A stretch of 64,000 bases of DNA from Muribaculaceae bacterium (GTDB lineage Bacteria; Bacteroidota; Bacteroidia; Bacteroidales; Muribaculaceae). Where the stretch lies: NCBI GenBank assembly GCA_023667285.1, contig JAMPAK010000001.1, positions 1,301,024-1,365,023 on the forward strand. Reading direction: 5' to 3'. The position numbers and the translations under genes are program-made. The notes beneath the pieces were generated by a model, which saw only the letters and a program-made list of their open reading frames with translations, did no database searches and was not told the DNA's origin. Each line of letters begins with the position of its first letter. The stretch's first letter is position 1. Below, one piece after another: positions 37,051 through 46,182 of the stretch.

Positions 37051-37217
37051 TTAAGTGACGATTGACAAATAACTTGGTAAACTTTTCTATGTTATTTATG
37101 AATCTTCACTTTTTCCAAACTGTCATTTAGCTCGCTAAACTCGTGCTTGTTCAAAAGTAAATCTTCTTAAATAACATATACGAAAATTTTACCAGGTTAT
37201 TTTTTTATCGTCACTAA
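37051..37217 (+). repeat. 167-bp imperfect palindrome forming the mRNA leader
   Basis: The left arm from 37051 and the reverse complement of the right arm ending at 37217 share about 45 of their outer 52 positions (shared blocks AGTGACGAT, AAATAAC, TGGTAAA, TTTTC, TATGTTATTTA). They stay loosely similar inward to a central TTTAGC-tc-GCTAAA. The stretch is AT-rich, lies between the promoter and the start codon at 37235, and contains no reading frame. As RNA it would fold into one very long hairpin. Confidence 0.8.
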
Positions 37218-37234
37218 ATCCAAGATAGACAACA

Positions 37235-37969
37235 ATGTTCAGACACATCATAGCATGCGTGGCACTCATGGGCGCTTGCGTCGTTTCAACCCGGGCAGAG
37301 GAATCTGCAGATAAATTCATCACTGTTAATGCCCATGTCCTGGCCGGAGCCAGTTACACCACCAATAATTATGAGAGCTGCTTCTCCGAGATCAGCGACA
37401 TCAACTCATCGATGGGACTCTCATATGGTGTTGGTGTAGAGGCGGCTTGCCGTCTTGGCTCACACATTTCACTCGGGACAGGGCTCAATTTCACACGCAA
37501 TGCGCGCAAGATGGATATGGCTGTGACCGGCGCCGGAAAGCCAAGTGTCTCAAATGTGTTTCAAAGCAACGTCTATTATCAACTCGACTTTCCCGTCTAT
37601 GTCAGATGGGACAAAGATATATCCAACGGAGTGAGATGGAACGTAGACGGGGGTCTATATTATGCCTATGGAACCGGTGGCAACCAGCGAAACACCATCT
37701 ATGACGCCAAGACCAACGAACTCGGGCAGCTCATCACCGCAAAGACCTATATGGAGACGGGCTATTATGCCGATGACCGTGCCTTCATCAACTCATATAA
37801 GCGCGGAGACATCGGCCTGCATATAGCCACGGGTCTGACATTCAACCGTCATCTCACGGTGGGTGTGCGCGCTCACATAGGTCTGAAAGATGTGGCCCGT
37901 TCAACCGGAATAGTCAATCCTTCGGCCCACAACATTGACCTTCAGGCAATGGTAGGGTGGAGTTTCTAA
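37235..37969 (+). CDS. Outer-membrane beta-barrel protein
   Basis: The 244-residue protein has a signal peptide (to about 21, STRAEE) and alternating beta strands rich in aromatic and Gly residues: FITVNAHVLAGASYTT, MGLSYGVGVEAACRLG, SLGTGLNFTRNARKM, QLDFPVYVRWDKD and VGVRAHIGLKDVA. It ends in GWSF with the C-terminal aromatic of barrel proteins. It resembles the PorT-like/OmpW-sized barrels common in Bacteroidetes; the function is unknown. Its mRNA leader is the long palindrome, which suggests post-transcriptional control. Confidence 0.75.
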   Translation: MFRHIIACVALMGACVVSTRAEESADKFITVNAHVLAGASYTTNNYESCFSEISDINSSMGLSYGVGVEAACRLGSHISLGTGLNFTRNARKMDMAVTGAGKPSVSNVFQSNVYYQLDFPVYVRWDKDISNGVRWNVDGGLYYAYGTGGNQRNTIYDAKTNELGQLITAKTYMETGYYADDRAFINSYKRGDIGLHIATGLTFNRHLTVGVRAHIGLKDVARSTGIVNPSAHNIDLQAMVGWSF

Positions 37970-38011
37970 CGGATAGTTTGAATTCAGTTAGGATTTTACC
38001 TAAAAATTCAG

Positions 38012-38019
38012 TATCTTTG
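38012..38019 (+). promoter_or_regulatory. -7 box of parE
   Basis: TATCTTTG matches TAnnTTTG, 20 bases before the parE ATG. The -33 region is only T-rich. Confidence 0.5.
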
Positions 38020-38039
38020 CGTGTAAATGTGACATACCT

Positions 38040-40001
38040 ATGACAGACAATCCTGAAGAAATCCTCACCCCGACCCCTGACTCTGCCGCCGTCTATGATG
38101 AGAGTTCCATCACTACCCTCGACTGGAAGGAACATATCCGTCTGCGTCCCGGCATGTATATCGGCGATGTGGGTGACGGCTCGAAGTTTGATGACGGTAT
38201 CTATGTCCTCATCAAAGAGGTGGTGGACAATGCCATCGATGAGTTTGTCATGGGATATGGCAAGAGCGTCGTGGTCGATGTCACGGAGACCAGTGTCCAG
38301 GTGCGCGACTATGGCAGAGGCATCCCCCTAGGCAAACTCGTAGAGGCTTCGTCGAGCATCAACACCGGCGGCAAATATGGCTCTAAGGCATTCAAGAAGT
38401 CTGTGGGTCTGAATGGTGTGGGCATCAAGGCTGTCAATGCCCTCTCCACAGAGTTCTATATCCGTTCCGTCCGCGACGGCCAGGCCAAGAGTGTGCTCTA
38501 CAGCCGTGGCGAGATCCTCGAGGAGTCTGAGATAGAGATGACCGATGAGCCAAACGGCACCCTGGTGCGCTTCACCCCGGACGACACCATTTTCAAGGGC
38601 TACACATTCCACATGGAGTTTGTAATCCCGATGGTGAAGAATTATACATACCTCAACACCGGCCTCTCATTCCTGCTCAACGGAAAGAAGTATGTCTCGA
38701 AAGGTGGTCTGCTCGACCTCCTGCGCGACAATATCACCACCGACAAGACCCTCTATGAGCCCATCCATCTTGTGGGAGAGGATATAGAGGTGGCCATAAC
38801 ACACGCTGACCAGCGCGGCGAGGAGTATTACTCATTTGTCAACGGAGCCAACACAATCCACGGCGGGACTCATCTGGCTGCCTTCAAAGAGGCCGTGGCC
38901 AGGACATTCAAGGACTACTTCAAGAAGGATTTCGACCCCAGCGACGTCCGAGGCGGAATCATTGCCGCCATCTCAGTCAAAGTCGAGGAACCGGTGTTCG
39001 ACTCACAGGCCAAGACCAAACTCACAAGCCGTGAGATCAGCGATGATGGCCCATCGGTCCAGAAGTTCATCGGTGACTTTCTCAGGACTGAGCTCGACAA
39101 CTATCTGCACCGCAACACCGACATTGCCGACATTATCCTGGAGAAGGTTCAGAAGAACGAGCGCGACCGCAAGGCCATGACGGCTGTCACCAAGGCCAAC
39201 CGTGAGAAGGCCAAGAAAATCAACCTGCACAACAAGAAACTCCTTGACTGCCGTGTGCACCTCAATGACGCCAAGGGGGATGAGGAGAAGAAGCGAGCAT
39301 CCTCAATCTTCATCACCGAGGGTGACTCAGCAGCAGGCTCTATCACCAAAATCAGAAATGTGGAGACCCAGGCCGTGTTCTCGCTGAGAGGCAAGCCAAA
39401 GAATTCATATGGCGTCCCTGCCAAGATTCTATATGAGAACGAGGAGTTCAACCTCCTGCAGGCTGCCCTCAATATTGAGGAGGGGATAGACGGACTCCGC
39501 TACAACAACGTCATCATTGCCACTGATGCCGATGTCGACGGCATGCACATACGCCTCCTGCTGTTGACTTTCTTCCTCCAGTTCTTCCCTGAGATGGTGA
39601 AGCGAGGCCATGTGTATGTGCTTCAGACACCGCTCTTCCGTGTGCGTAACTCAAAGACCGCCCGCAAGGGGGCAAGGTCGAAGAGTTCGGAGAACACTGA
39701 GACATATTATTGCTACACAGACGAGGAGCGCATCGAGGCCATACGCAAGCTCGGGGATAATGCTGAGATAACCCGCTTCAAGGGCCTCGGCGAGATCTCG
39801 CCCGATGAGTTCCGCGGGTTCATTGGTCCGGATATGAGGGCCGACCGTGTCAGCCTCCGCAAGGAGGACACCGTTGATGAGCTTCTGGAGTTCTATATGG
39901 GCAAGAACACCATGGACCGTCAGGTATTCATCATAAACAATCTAGTGGTCGAGGACGACTCGCATCTCGACTCCGAAATACCCCTCGACGCAGATGAGTG
40001 A
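38040..40001 (+). CDS. parE: DNA topoisomerase IV subunit B
   Basis: This 653-residue type IIA topoisomerase ATPase subunit has the GHKL ATP-binding segment [17 protein letters not shown] and [13 protein letters not shown], a transducer domain, and a TOPRIM domain with EGDSAAGSI and DADVDGMHI. The N-terminus ([17 protein letters not shown]) and overall length match Bacteroidetes ParE better than GyrB. It decatenates chromosomes with ParC, which is not in the window. Its end overlaps coaD by eight bases. Confidence 0.93.
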   Translation: MTDNPEEILTPTPDSAAVYDESSITTLDWKEHIRLRPGMYIGDVGDGSKFDDGIYVLIKEVVDNAIDEFVMGYGKSVVVDVTETSVQVRDYGRGIPLGKLVEASSSINTGGKYGSKAFKKSVGLNGVGIKAVNALSTEFYIRSVRDGQAKSVLYSRGEILEESEIEMTDEPNGTLVRFTPDDTIFKGYTFHMEFVIPMVKNYTYLNTGLSFLLNGKKYVSKGGLLDLLRDNITTDKTLYEPIHLVGEDIEVAITHADQRGEEYYSFVNGANTIHGGTHLAAFKEAVARTFKDYFKKDFDPSDVRGGIIAAISVKVEEPVFDSQAKTKLTSREISDDGPSVQKFIGDFLRTELDNYLHRNTDIADIILEKVQKNERDRKAMTAVTKANREKAKKINLHNKKLLDCRVHLNDAKGDEEKKRASSIFITEGDSAAGSITKIRNVETQAVFSLRGKPKNSYGVPAKILYENEEFNLLQAALNIEEGIDGLRYNNVIIATDADVDGMHIRLLLLTFFLQFFPEMVKRGHVYVLQTPLFRVRNSKTARKGARSKSSENTETYYCYTDEERIEAIRKLGDNAEITRFKGLGEISPDEFRGFIGPDMRADRVSLRKEDTVDELLEFYMGKNTMDRQVFIINNLVVEDDSHLDSEIPLDADE

Positions 40002-40437
40002 CCGCACCATACTTTTCCCGGGGTCGTTTGATCCGTTCACACTGGGCCATAAGTCGCTAGTTGACCGTGCGCTGCCCCTGTGCGACCGTCTCGTCATTGC
40101 CATAGGCCGCAATGCCGCCAAGCCCGGAAGTGTCCCGGTGGAGGAGAGGATGGAGCGGATAAAGGCGCTCTATGCTGATGAACCGCGTGTGGAGGTGATG
40201 GCCTATGACGGGCTCACGGTGGATGCATGTGGGGCTTGTGGCGCCCGATGGATGCTCCGCGGCGTGCGCACCGTGGCCGACTATGAGTATGAACGCACCC
40301 TGGCCACAATAAACCACGAACTCTCAGGCATAGACACCCTCATCCTCTTCACGCTTCCCGGTCTCGAGGCCGTGTCGTCGTCAGTGGTGAGAGAACTTGC
40401 CTCATATGGCAAGGATGTCAGCCGCTTTCTTCCCTGA
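39994..40437 (+). CDS. coaD: Phosphopantetheine adenylyltransferase
   Basis: This 147-residue nucleotidyltransferase makes dephospho-CoA from 4'-phosphopantetheine and ATP. The N-terminal [15 protein letters not shown] has the nucleotide-binding T/HxGH motif, and [12 protein letters not shown] and SSSVVRELA are family blocks. The length is slightly under the usual 160. It overlaps the parE end, and the S41 protease gene begins 11 bases later. Confidence 0.95.
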   Translation: MSDRTILFPGSFDPFTLGHKSLVDRALPLCDRLVIAIGRNAAKPGSVPVEERMERIKALYADEPRVEVMAYDGLTVDACGACGARWMLRGVRTVADYEYERTLATINHELSGIDTLILFTLPGLEAVSSSVVRELASYGKDVSRFLP

Positions 40438-40448
40438 ATAAGAAAAAG

Positions 40449-42047
40449 ATGAAAAAAATAATACCACTCCTATTTCTCCTGTGTGCCCTGCTGCCGGGCG
40501 TCTCGCAGGTCAAGTTTGACGCTCCGCGCAAGGTGGCATTTGCCGAGCAGGTGATAGCAAACTTCTATGTCGATGAGATTGACACCACCCGTGTGGTCGA
40601 GGAGGCCATCAAGGGGATGCTCAAGACTCTCGACCCTCACTCGCAGTATACCAACGCTGAGGAGACACGCGACCTCAACGAACCCCTCGAGGGTAACTTC
40701 TCAGGCATAGGGATCCGTTTTCAGATGAACCAGGACACCCTCTATGTGATAGAGTCGATTGTGGGTGGTCCTTCTGAGCGTGTGGGCATACAGCCGGGCG
40801 ATAGAATCATCTCATGCAACGACACCGTTATTGCCGGGCAGAAAAAGAAAAATTCGGACATCCTCAAGATTCTCCGCGGCCCCAAGGGGACTGTGGCCAA
40901 TCTGAAAGTGAAGCGCAAGGGTGAGCCGCGTCTGCTCGACTTCAGAGTGGTGCGTGAGGATATCCCCATCTACAGCATCGACGCCTCATACATGGTGAAC
41001 GACTCTGTCGGTTTCATCTCAATCTCACGCTTCGGAGCCACGACGGCCGAGGAGACCACCGATGCTATCAAAAATCTATCAGCGCGCGGGATGCGTCATC
41101 TTATCATCGACCTCTCAGACAATGGGGGCGGCTACCTGCGGTCCGCCACGGATATAGCCGGCCTGTTCCTGGACAAGGGTGACATGCTCGTCTACACTGA
41201 GTCGCCCAAGAATGGACGCGCTGAGTATATGGCCGAGCAGAATGGCACCTTCCGCGACGGACGCCTCGTGGTGATGATCAATCAGAACTCAGCCTCGGCA
41301 AGCGAGATCCTGGCCGGAGCCGTGCAGGACAATGACCGCGGTGTCATAGTAGGACGCCGCTCGTTTGGCAAGGGGCTTGTACAGAGACCTTTCCCGTTTC
41401 CTGACGGGTCTATGATACGTCTCACCGTGTCACGCTACTATACACCCGCCGGACGCTGCATCCAGAAGCCTTACACTGACGGCGATGACGCAGACTATCG
41501 CCTCGACATGGTGCATAGACTGAAGTCCGGGGAACTCTCAAATGTAGACTCAATCCATTTCCCTGACTCGCTCCGATACACCACACTGCGCCTGGGTCGT
41601 CCGGTGTATGGAGGTGGCGGCATCATGCCAGACCGCTTTGTGGCGCTCGACACTACGATGTATTCCACCTATTACCGCGACCTTGTCGCCAAAGGAGTCC
41701 TAAACCGCTACTGTGTGGACTATGTGGATGCTAACCGCTCTGAACTGAAGAAGGAGTATCCCGATGAGGATGCTTTTGTGAAAGGGTTTGCGGTCACTCC
41801 TGCGATTCTTGAAGGCCTGAGGAGCGCGTCAGACCGTGACAGCATCCCGTTTGACGAGGAGCAGTATCAGCGGTCGTTCCCGCTCATCGAGGGTAATGTC
41901 AAGGCTCTGATCGGGCGCGACCTGTTTGAGCAATCGACCTACTACAGGATAGTCAATCCCCTCAACCCTGTATATCAGAACGCCATCGAGGTCATCACCG
42001 CTCCGGAAACTTACCGCCATTATCTCACCCGTCCGGAGGAGGAATGA
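40449..42047 (+). CDS. S41 family C-terminal processing peptidase
   Basis: The 532-residue protein has a signal peptide (KKIIPLLFLLCALLPGVSQ). A PDZ domain lies at about 85-170 (GIGIRFQMNQDTLYVIESIVGGPSERVGIQPGD) and the tail-specific protease core at about 180-350. NQNSASASEILAGA supplies the catalytic Ser, and RRSFGKGLVQ the Lys. It probably cleaves C-termini of envelope proteins in the periplasm. About 180 residues follow the core, as is common in Bacteroidetes members. The stop overlaps the next gene by four bases. Confidence 0.92.
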   Translation: MKKIIPLLFLLCALLPGVSQVKFDAPRKVAFAEQVIANFYVDEIDTTRVVEEAIKGMLKTLDPHSQYTNAEETRDLNEPLEGNFSGIGIRFQMNQDTLYVIESIVGGPSERVGIQPGDRIISCNDTVIAGQKKKNSDILKILRGPKGTVANLKVKRKGEPRLLDFRVVREDIPIYSIDASYMVNDSVGFISISRFGATTAEETTDAIKNLSARGMRHLIIDLSDNGGGYLRSATDIAGLFLDKGDMLVYTESPKNGRAEYMAEQNGTFRDGRLVVMINQNSASASEILAGAVQDNDRGVIVGRRSFGKGLVQRPFPFPDGSMIRLTVSRYYTPAGRCIQKPYTDGDDADYRLDMVHRLKSGELSNVDSIHFPDSLRYTTLRLGRPVYGGGGIMPDRFVALDTTMYSTYYRDLVAKGVLNRYCVDYVDANRSELKKEYPDEDAFVKGFAVTPAILEGLRSASDRDSIPFDEEQYQRSFPLIEGNVKALIGRDLFEQSTYYRIVNPLNPVYQNAIEVITAPETYRHYLTRPEEE

Positions 42048-42973
42048 AGCGCTTAGCCTCAAAGCTGATAGGGATTCTCGGCCGGATGCTACACCGGATG
42101 GGAGTCATGCGACCTGCAGTGTTCATTGAGATGGACGGGGGCATATGCTCACAGATGCACTTCTACATGGTGGGGCGTATGCTGGAGCAGAGAGGTGAGA
42201 GGGTGGTCTACGAGTTGAAATGGTTTGATGAGTGTGGCCTCGACACTGACGGACGTTTCCCGAGGTGTTTTGACCTGACACGGATGTTCCCGTCGCTCCC
42301 CATAGAGATTTGCAGCTCAAGGCTCAGAAGCTTGATTTACAGAAAGTCCTTCCCGCGCCTGATTGATTATTTCAACGCGGATGCTGACCCTCTGGGGTGG
42401 ATGGACATCAAAGGCCCGGCATATCTAATAGGTTATTTCCACGACCCTGAGGAACTGTATGGACCCCTGTTCAGAGAGGCCTTCAATGCGGACACTAATC
42501 TTCTGGATGAAGAAAACCGAAAGATGTTGAGGGAGATAGAGACTGCACCTCAAGCAGGCGATGCGTGTGCTGTCCATGTGAGGAGAGGCGACCTGTCGGA
42601 ATATCATGAGGTTTATGGAGCACCGGCCACCACCGGATATTTCCGCGAGGCCTTCAGCCGTGTCGTCATGGAGAGCAGTGGGAGAGTGAGATTCTTCATA
42701 TTCTCAGATGAGCCTGACTGGTGCAGAACAAACCTCGTCCCCGCACTCAGGGGGTTTGATGTCCGCGTTGTCGACATAAACGGCTCGGACCGCGGATGGT
42801 GTGACCTGATGTTGATGTCGCGATGCCGTCATCATGTGACAAGCCAAGGGTCGCTGGGAAAGTATGGAGCACTGCTGCGGCCTGATGCTCTGAGCGGTGG
42901 CCTAGTCATCATTCCTCCACAATCAGCAGAGTGGCTCGCGCGATTCAGGAATGCCGAGATTATTTCGTGTTGA
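42044..42973 (+). CDS. GT11-like (alpha-1,2-fucosyltransferase family) glycosyltransferase
   Basis: This 309-residue protein has the main features of GT11: an N-terminal Gly-rich segment GGICSQMHFYMVGRML, the donor-binding CAVHVRRGDLSEY, FFIFSDEPDWCR, and LMLMSRCRHHVTSQGSLGKYGALL. The classical GNQM of the first motif is changed to CSQM. It probably transfers fucose or another sugar onto a surface glycan. The ATGA overlap with the S41 peptidase gene means it is read from a housekeeping operon, not a capsule locus. Confidence 0.75.
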   Translation: MKRLASKLIGILGRMLHRMGVMRPAVFIEMDGGICSQMHFYMVGRMLEQRGERVVYELKWFDECGLDTDGRFPRCFDLTRMFPSLPIEICSSRLRSLIYRKSFPRLIDYFNADADPLGWMDIKGPAYLIGYFHDPEELYGPLFREAFNADTNLLDEENRKMLREIETAPQAGDACAVHVRRGDLSEYHEVYGAPATTGYFREAFSRVVMESSGRVRFFIFSDEPDWCRTNLVPALRGFDVRVVDINGSDRGWCDLMLMSRCRHHVTSQGSLGKYGALLRPDALSGGLVIIPPQSAEWLARFRNAEIISC

Positions 42974-42977
42974 TTTC

Positions 42978-43008
42978 TTGCTTATACTCATAAAATTAGA
43001 TAACTTTG
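42978..43008 (+). promoter_or_regulatory. Promoter of the GYF/CD225 gene
   Basis: TTG at 42978-42980 and TAACTTTG at 43001-43008 are 20 bases apart, about 30 bases before the ATG at 43039. Confidence 0.65.
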
Positions 43009-43038
43009 CCTCAAAACACCTGAATACCTTAATCACTC

Positions 43039-43542
43039 ATGAGCAAATATTATTACGTTGACAGTATGAACCGTCAGATGGGTCCTGTCGATGAGACGGA
43101 GTTGCGTCAGTGTGGAGTCACATCAAATACAATGGTGTGGACACAGGGAATGAGAGGGTGGCAGCCGGCCGGCACGATTTTCCCGGCACACATGCTTGCC
43201 GATGGTTATGGCGAGTGCCCACCTTATTCACAGCCGCCGTGTCAGGAACGACAGCCTTATCCACCCCGTCCGCGCGGGCCACAGCCATCAAACTATCTGG
43301 TCTGGGCGATTCTCACGACTCTCTTTTGCTGTCTGCCGGCCGGAATCGTTGCGATAGTCTATTCGGCCAAAGTTGACTCAGCCTGGGCGGCCGGGCGATA
43401 CGATGACGCTGTCCGTTTCTCAAAGAACGCAAAGCAATGGTGCATTATCTCAGCGCTGATCTCTTTGGTGAGCAGCATCGTATTCACTATCATTTACTTT
43501 ACCGCTCTTGGCGCATCGTTGAGTGCGTTTGGTGTGCTCTGA
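43039..43542 (+). CDS. GYF-domain and CD225/dispanin-type membrane protein
   Basis: The 167-residue protein has an N-terminal GYF_2 domain (YYYVDSMNRQMGPVDETELRQ ... VWTQGMRGWQPA) and a Pro-rich linker at about 58-85. Two hydrophobic segments of CD225/dispanin type flank a loop (LVWAILTTLFCCLPAGIVAIVYSAKVDSAWAAGRYDDA, then IISALISLVSSIVFTIIYF). GYF_2 domains are thought to bind proline-rich ligands; the molecular role is unknown. The DUF2752 gene follows after three bases, and this pairing suggests a common membrane function. Confidence 0.85.
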   Translation: MSKYYYVDSMNRQMGPVDETELRQCGVTSNTMVWTQGMRGWQPAGTIFPAHMLADGYGECPPYSQPPCQERQPYPPRPRGPQPSNYLVWAILTTLFCCLPAGIVAIVYSAKVDSAWAAGRYDDAVRFSKNAKQWCIISALISLVSSIVFTIIYFTALGASLSAFGVL

Positions 43543-43545
43543 TTA

Positions 43546-43941
43546 GTGACAACGAAAAGTCTACTCAATCGGGCGGCGAGGCTGCAGACTTGGCTTATAG
43601 CCATTGTGGTGATTGGAGCCGCAGTCCTCTACTTCTATGTCGACCCCTCGGCTACGCGCCTGATGCCCAAGTGTCCCGTGTTGATGCTGACGGGACTTGA
43701 GTGTCCGTCGTGCGGGGCGCAGAGAGCATTCCATGCGGCCCTTCACCTTAGATTTGGGGAGGCTCTGGGCTACAACCCGTTCATGCTGCTGTCGGTGCCA
43801 TATTTCCTCCTGGCTGTCTATGTCTTCTGGCTGAAAGGACCGGGAGGTGAGGGGATAAGGCGCAGGCTCTTCTCAGAGGCGGCCGTCTATGTCTATGTGG
43901 CGCTGTGGACTGCATGGTGGGTGATTAGAAATGTCATTTAG
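43546..43941 (+). CDS. DUF2752 membrane protein
   Basis: The 131-residue protein has three hydrophobic segments (about 16-32, 75-95, 110-128). The DUF2752 signature CPVLMLTGLECPSCGAQRA lies between the first two and contains CPSCG. The function is unknown. It starts at GTG 43546, three bases after the preceding stop; there is no suitable ATG nearby. It is co-transcribed with the GYF/CD225 gene. Confidence 0.85.
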   Translation: MTTKSLLNRAARLQTWLIAIVVIGAAVLYFYVDPSATRLMPKCPVLMLTGLECPSCGAQRAFHAALHLRFGEALGYNPFMLLSVPYFLLAVYVFWLKGPGGEGIRRRLFSEAAVYVYVALWTAWWVIRNVI

Positions 43942-43972
43942 TTGTTTTTCTGCCGTCCATTCACTAACTTTG
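43942..43972 (+). promoter_or_regulatory. Promoter of the yqeY-serS operon
   Basis: TTG at 43942-43944 and TAACTTTG at 43965-43972 are 20 bases apart, 30 bases before the yqeY-like ATG. Confidence 0.7.
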
Positions 43973-44002
43973 CACCTTAATTAAGAATAAAGACAAACTC
44001 CC

Positions 44003-44452
44003 ATGGACCTGTTTGACAAAATATCGGCCGACATCAAGGCCGCAATGCTTGCCCGCGACAAGGTGCGCCTCGAGACACTGCGCGGCATCAAGAAGGAATT
44101 TCTCGAGGCCAAGACCGCCAAGGGTGGCGACGGTACTCTTCCTGACGATGCAGCCACCAAGATTCTCGCCAAGATGGTGAAGCAGCGCAAGGAGACCGCG
44201 GCTATCTATGATGAGCAGAACCGCCTGGATCTCCGTGACAATGAGCTTGCAGAAACTGCTGTCATTGAGGAGTATCTCCCTAAACAACTCTCAGATGAGG
44301 AACTGACCGAAGCTCTCAAGAAAATCATTGCCGAGGTTGGGGCTACATCGCCAAAGGAGATGGGCAAGGTAATGGGGGTGGCCTCAAAGGCGCTTGCCGG
44401 AAAGGCTGAGGGCCGTGCCATCTCTGCGAAGGTCAAAGAGTTATTATCCTGA
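44003..44452 (+). CDS. GatB/YqeY domain protein
   Basis: The 149-residue soluble protein is helical. It starts MDLFDKISADIKAAMLARDK and contains ETLRGIKKE, MVKQRKETAAIYDEQNR, EEYLPKQLSDEEL and MGKVMGVASKALAGKAEGR, matching the YqeY family. The fold corresponds to the tRNA-binding tail of the amidotransferase subunit GatB, and the cellular role is not settled. It precedes serS by 32 bases, consistent with a translation-linked operon. Confidence 0.92.
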   Translation: MDLFDKISADIKAAMLARDKVRLETLRGIKKEFLEAKTAKGGDGTLPDDAATKILAKMVKQRKETAAIYDEQNRLDLRDNELAETAVIEEYLPKQLSDEELTEALKKIIAEVGATSPKEMGKVMGVASKALAGKAEGRAISAKVKELLS

Positions 44453-44484
44453 TAAATCCAAACACGCTATCGAAATCATATCCG

Positions 44485-45756
44485 ATGCTAACCATACAAC
44501 AAATCAAAGATGATCCGGAGCGGATCATAGCCCGTCTGGCCATCAAGGGATTTGACGGAAAGCAGGCCGTCAACGATGTGGTCGACTTTGACAACGAACG
44601 TAAGAGCCTTCAGTTTCAGTCTGACACTTTGGCTGCTGAACTCAAGAAGAAGGCCGATTCTATAGGCCGTCTCATGAAGGAGGGCCGCCGCGAGGAGGCC
44701 GAAGAGGCCAAGAAAGAGGTGGCCTCGCTCAAGGAACAGCAGAAGGAACTCTCTGACCGCCTCGCCACAACCGAGAAGGCCATCCGCGATATTCTTCTTG
44801 GTGTACCTAATGTGCCTTGCGATATGGTGCCTGAGGGGAAGACTGCGGCTGACAATGTGGTAGAGAAGGATGGAGGCAAGATGCCTGAGCTTCCAGCCGA
44901 TGCTCTCCCTCACTGGGATCTTGCCAAGAAATATAATCTCATCGACTTTGAGCTCGGTGTCAAGATAACAGGCCCCGGCTTCCCGGTCTACATAGGGAAG
45001 GGTGCCAAACTGCAGCGCGCTCTCATCCAGTTCTTCCTTGACCGTGCGTCAGAGGCGGGATATCTGGAGATCCAGCCCCCCTATGTCGTGAACGAGGCTT
45101 CGGGCTATGGGACAGGCCAGCTCCCTGACAAGGAGGGACAGATGTATTACATCAACGAGGATAACCTCTATCTCATTCCCACTGCCGAGGTGCCTGTCAC
45201 AAACCTCTATCGCGATGTGATTATCCCCGCGGACCGTCTCCCCATCAAGAACTGCGCCTACTCAGCATGTTTCCGCCGCGAGGCAGGCAGCTATGGCAAG
45301 GATGTCCGCGGCCTGAACCGCCTTCATCAGTTTGACAAGGTCGAGATTGTGCGCATTGAGAAGCCTGAGGACTCATATGCAGCTCTCGAGGAGATGAAAG
45401 ACCATGTCCAGGGTCTGCTCGAGAGCCTCGGACTCCCCTGGCACATCCTGCGTCTCTGTGGCGGTGACATGAGCTTCACATCGTCAATCACGTTTGACTT
45501 TGAGGTCTACTCAGCAGCCCAGGGCCGCTGGCTCGAGGTGTCGAGTGTGTCCAACTTCGAGACATATCAGGCCAATCGTCTGAAGTGTCGTTATCGTGGC
45601 GAGGACAAGAAGACACATCTCTGCCACACGCTCAACGGCTCGGCGCTTGCTCTGCCGCGCATCATGGCTGCAATCCTTGAGAACAACCAGACACCTGAGG
45701 GCATCGTGGTTCCGGAGTGTCTGCGCCGCTACACAGGCTTCGACCTCATCAACTAA
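44485..45756 (+). CDS. serS: Seryl-tRNA synthetase
   Basis: This 423-residue class II synthetase charges tRNA-Ser. An N-terminal coiled-coil arm lies at about 25-100 (ELKKKADSIGRLMKEGRREEAEEAKKE region). Motif 2 is FRREAGSYGKDVRGLNRLHQF and motif 3 is NGSALALPRIMAAILE. Length is normal. A terminator hairpin follows 20 bases after the stop. Confidence 0.97.
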   Translation: MLTIQQIKDDPERIIARLAIKGFDGKQAVNDVVDFDNERKSLQFQSDTLAAELKKKADSIGRLMKEGRREEAEEAKKEVASLKEQQKELSDRLATTEKAIRDILLGVPNVPCDMVPEGKTAADNVVEKDGGKMPELPADALPHWDLAKKYNLIDFELGVKITGPGFPVYIGKGAKLQRALIQFFLDRASEAGYLEIQPPYVVNEASGYGTGQLPDKEGQMYYINEDNLYLIPTAEVPVTNLYRDVIIPADRLPIKNCAYSACFRREAGSYGKDVRGLNRLHQFDKVEIVRIEKPEDSYAALEEMKDHVQGLLESLGLPWHILRLCGGDMSFTSSITFDFEVYSAAQGRWLEVSSVSNFETYQANRLKCRYRGEDKKTHLCHTLNGSALALPRIMAAILENNQTPEGIVVPECLRRYTGFDLIN

Positions 45757-45776
45757 TCCTCGTTCAGGAACGTTTT

Positions 45777-45820
45777 AAGTATGCGGGCTCCCTAAGAGTT
45801 GAGGGCCTGCATACTTTCGT
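45777..45820 (+). terminator. Terminator-like hairpin between serS and rbfA
   Basis: AAGTATGC-GGGC-CCT pairs with AGGG-CC-TGCATACTT (few mismatches) around a short loop, followed by TCGTT. The T tract is weak, so partial readthrough into rbfA is likely. I saw no separate promoter for rbfA. Confidence 0.6.
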
Positions 45821-45840
45821 TAACAAGACCAGTAAGAATT

Positions 45841-46176
45841 ATGGAATCAACACGTCAAGCCAAAATAGCCCGTCTTCTTCAGAAGGACCTCAGTGAGATA
45901 TTCCGCCAGCAGACCGCCAAGACCCACGGCACTCTCGTGAGTGTGAGCGCTGTGAGAATCTCGCCGGACCTCAGCATAGCGCGTGTCTATCTTTCAATCT
46001 TCCCCCCTGAGAAGTCGCAGGAGATACTCGAGGGGATCAATGCCTCGGCCAAGACCATCCGCTATGAACTCGCTCAGAAGGTGCGTTTCCAACTGCGCAA
46101 GTGTCCGGACCTGTCATTCTACATAGATGACTCACTGGACTATATCGAAAACATAGACCGTCTTCTCGAAAAGTAA
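45841..46176 (+). CDS. rbfA: Ribosome-binding factor A
   Basis: The 111-residue protein has a KH-like fold and family blocks IARLLQKDLSEIFRQQ, VSVSAVRISPDLSIARVYLS and VRFQLRKCPDLSFYIDDSLDY. It helps mature the 30S subunit. ATG 45841 gives the expected MESTRQAKIARLL start; a frame opening at 45799 lies within the terminator hairpin. The permease gene starts six bases after its stop. Confidence 0.94.
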   Translation: MESTRQAKIARLLQKDLSEIFRQQTAKTHGTLVSVSAVRISPDLSIARVYLSIFPPEKSQEILEGINASAKTIRYELAQKVRFQLRKCPDLSFYIDDSLDYIENIDRLLEK

Positions 46177-46182
46177 CATCTG

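Noticed and set aside
37051-37217. Invertible promoter switch of the Bacteroides type
   Set aside because: The whole stretch is near-palindromic, so inversion would change little; the promoter lies outside it and no site-specific recombinase gene is nearby. A TACTTTTG motif on the minus strand at 37152-37159 lacks a -33 partner.
45799-45840. Upstream start for rbfA at 45799
   Set aside because: The extra 14 residues would be encoded within the serS terminator hairpin and do not resemble the family's N-terminus; ATG 45841 gives the standard start.
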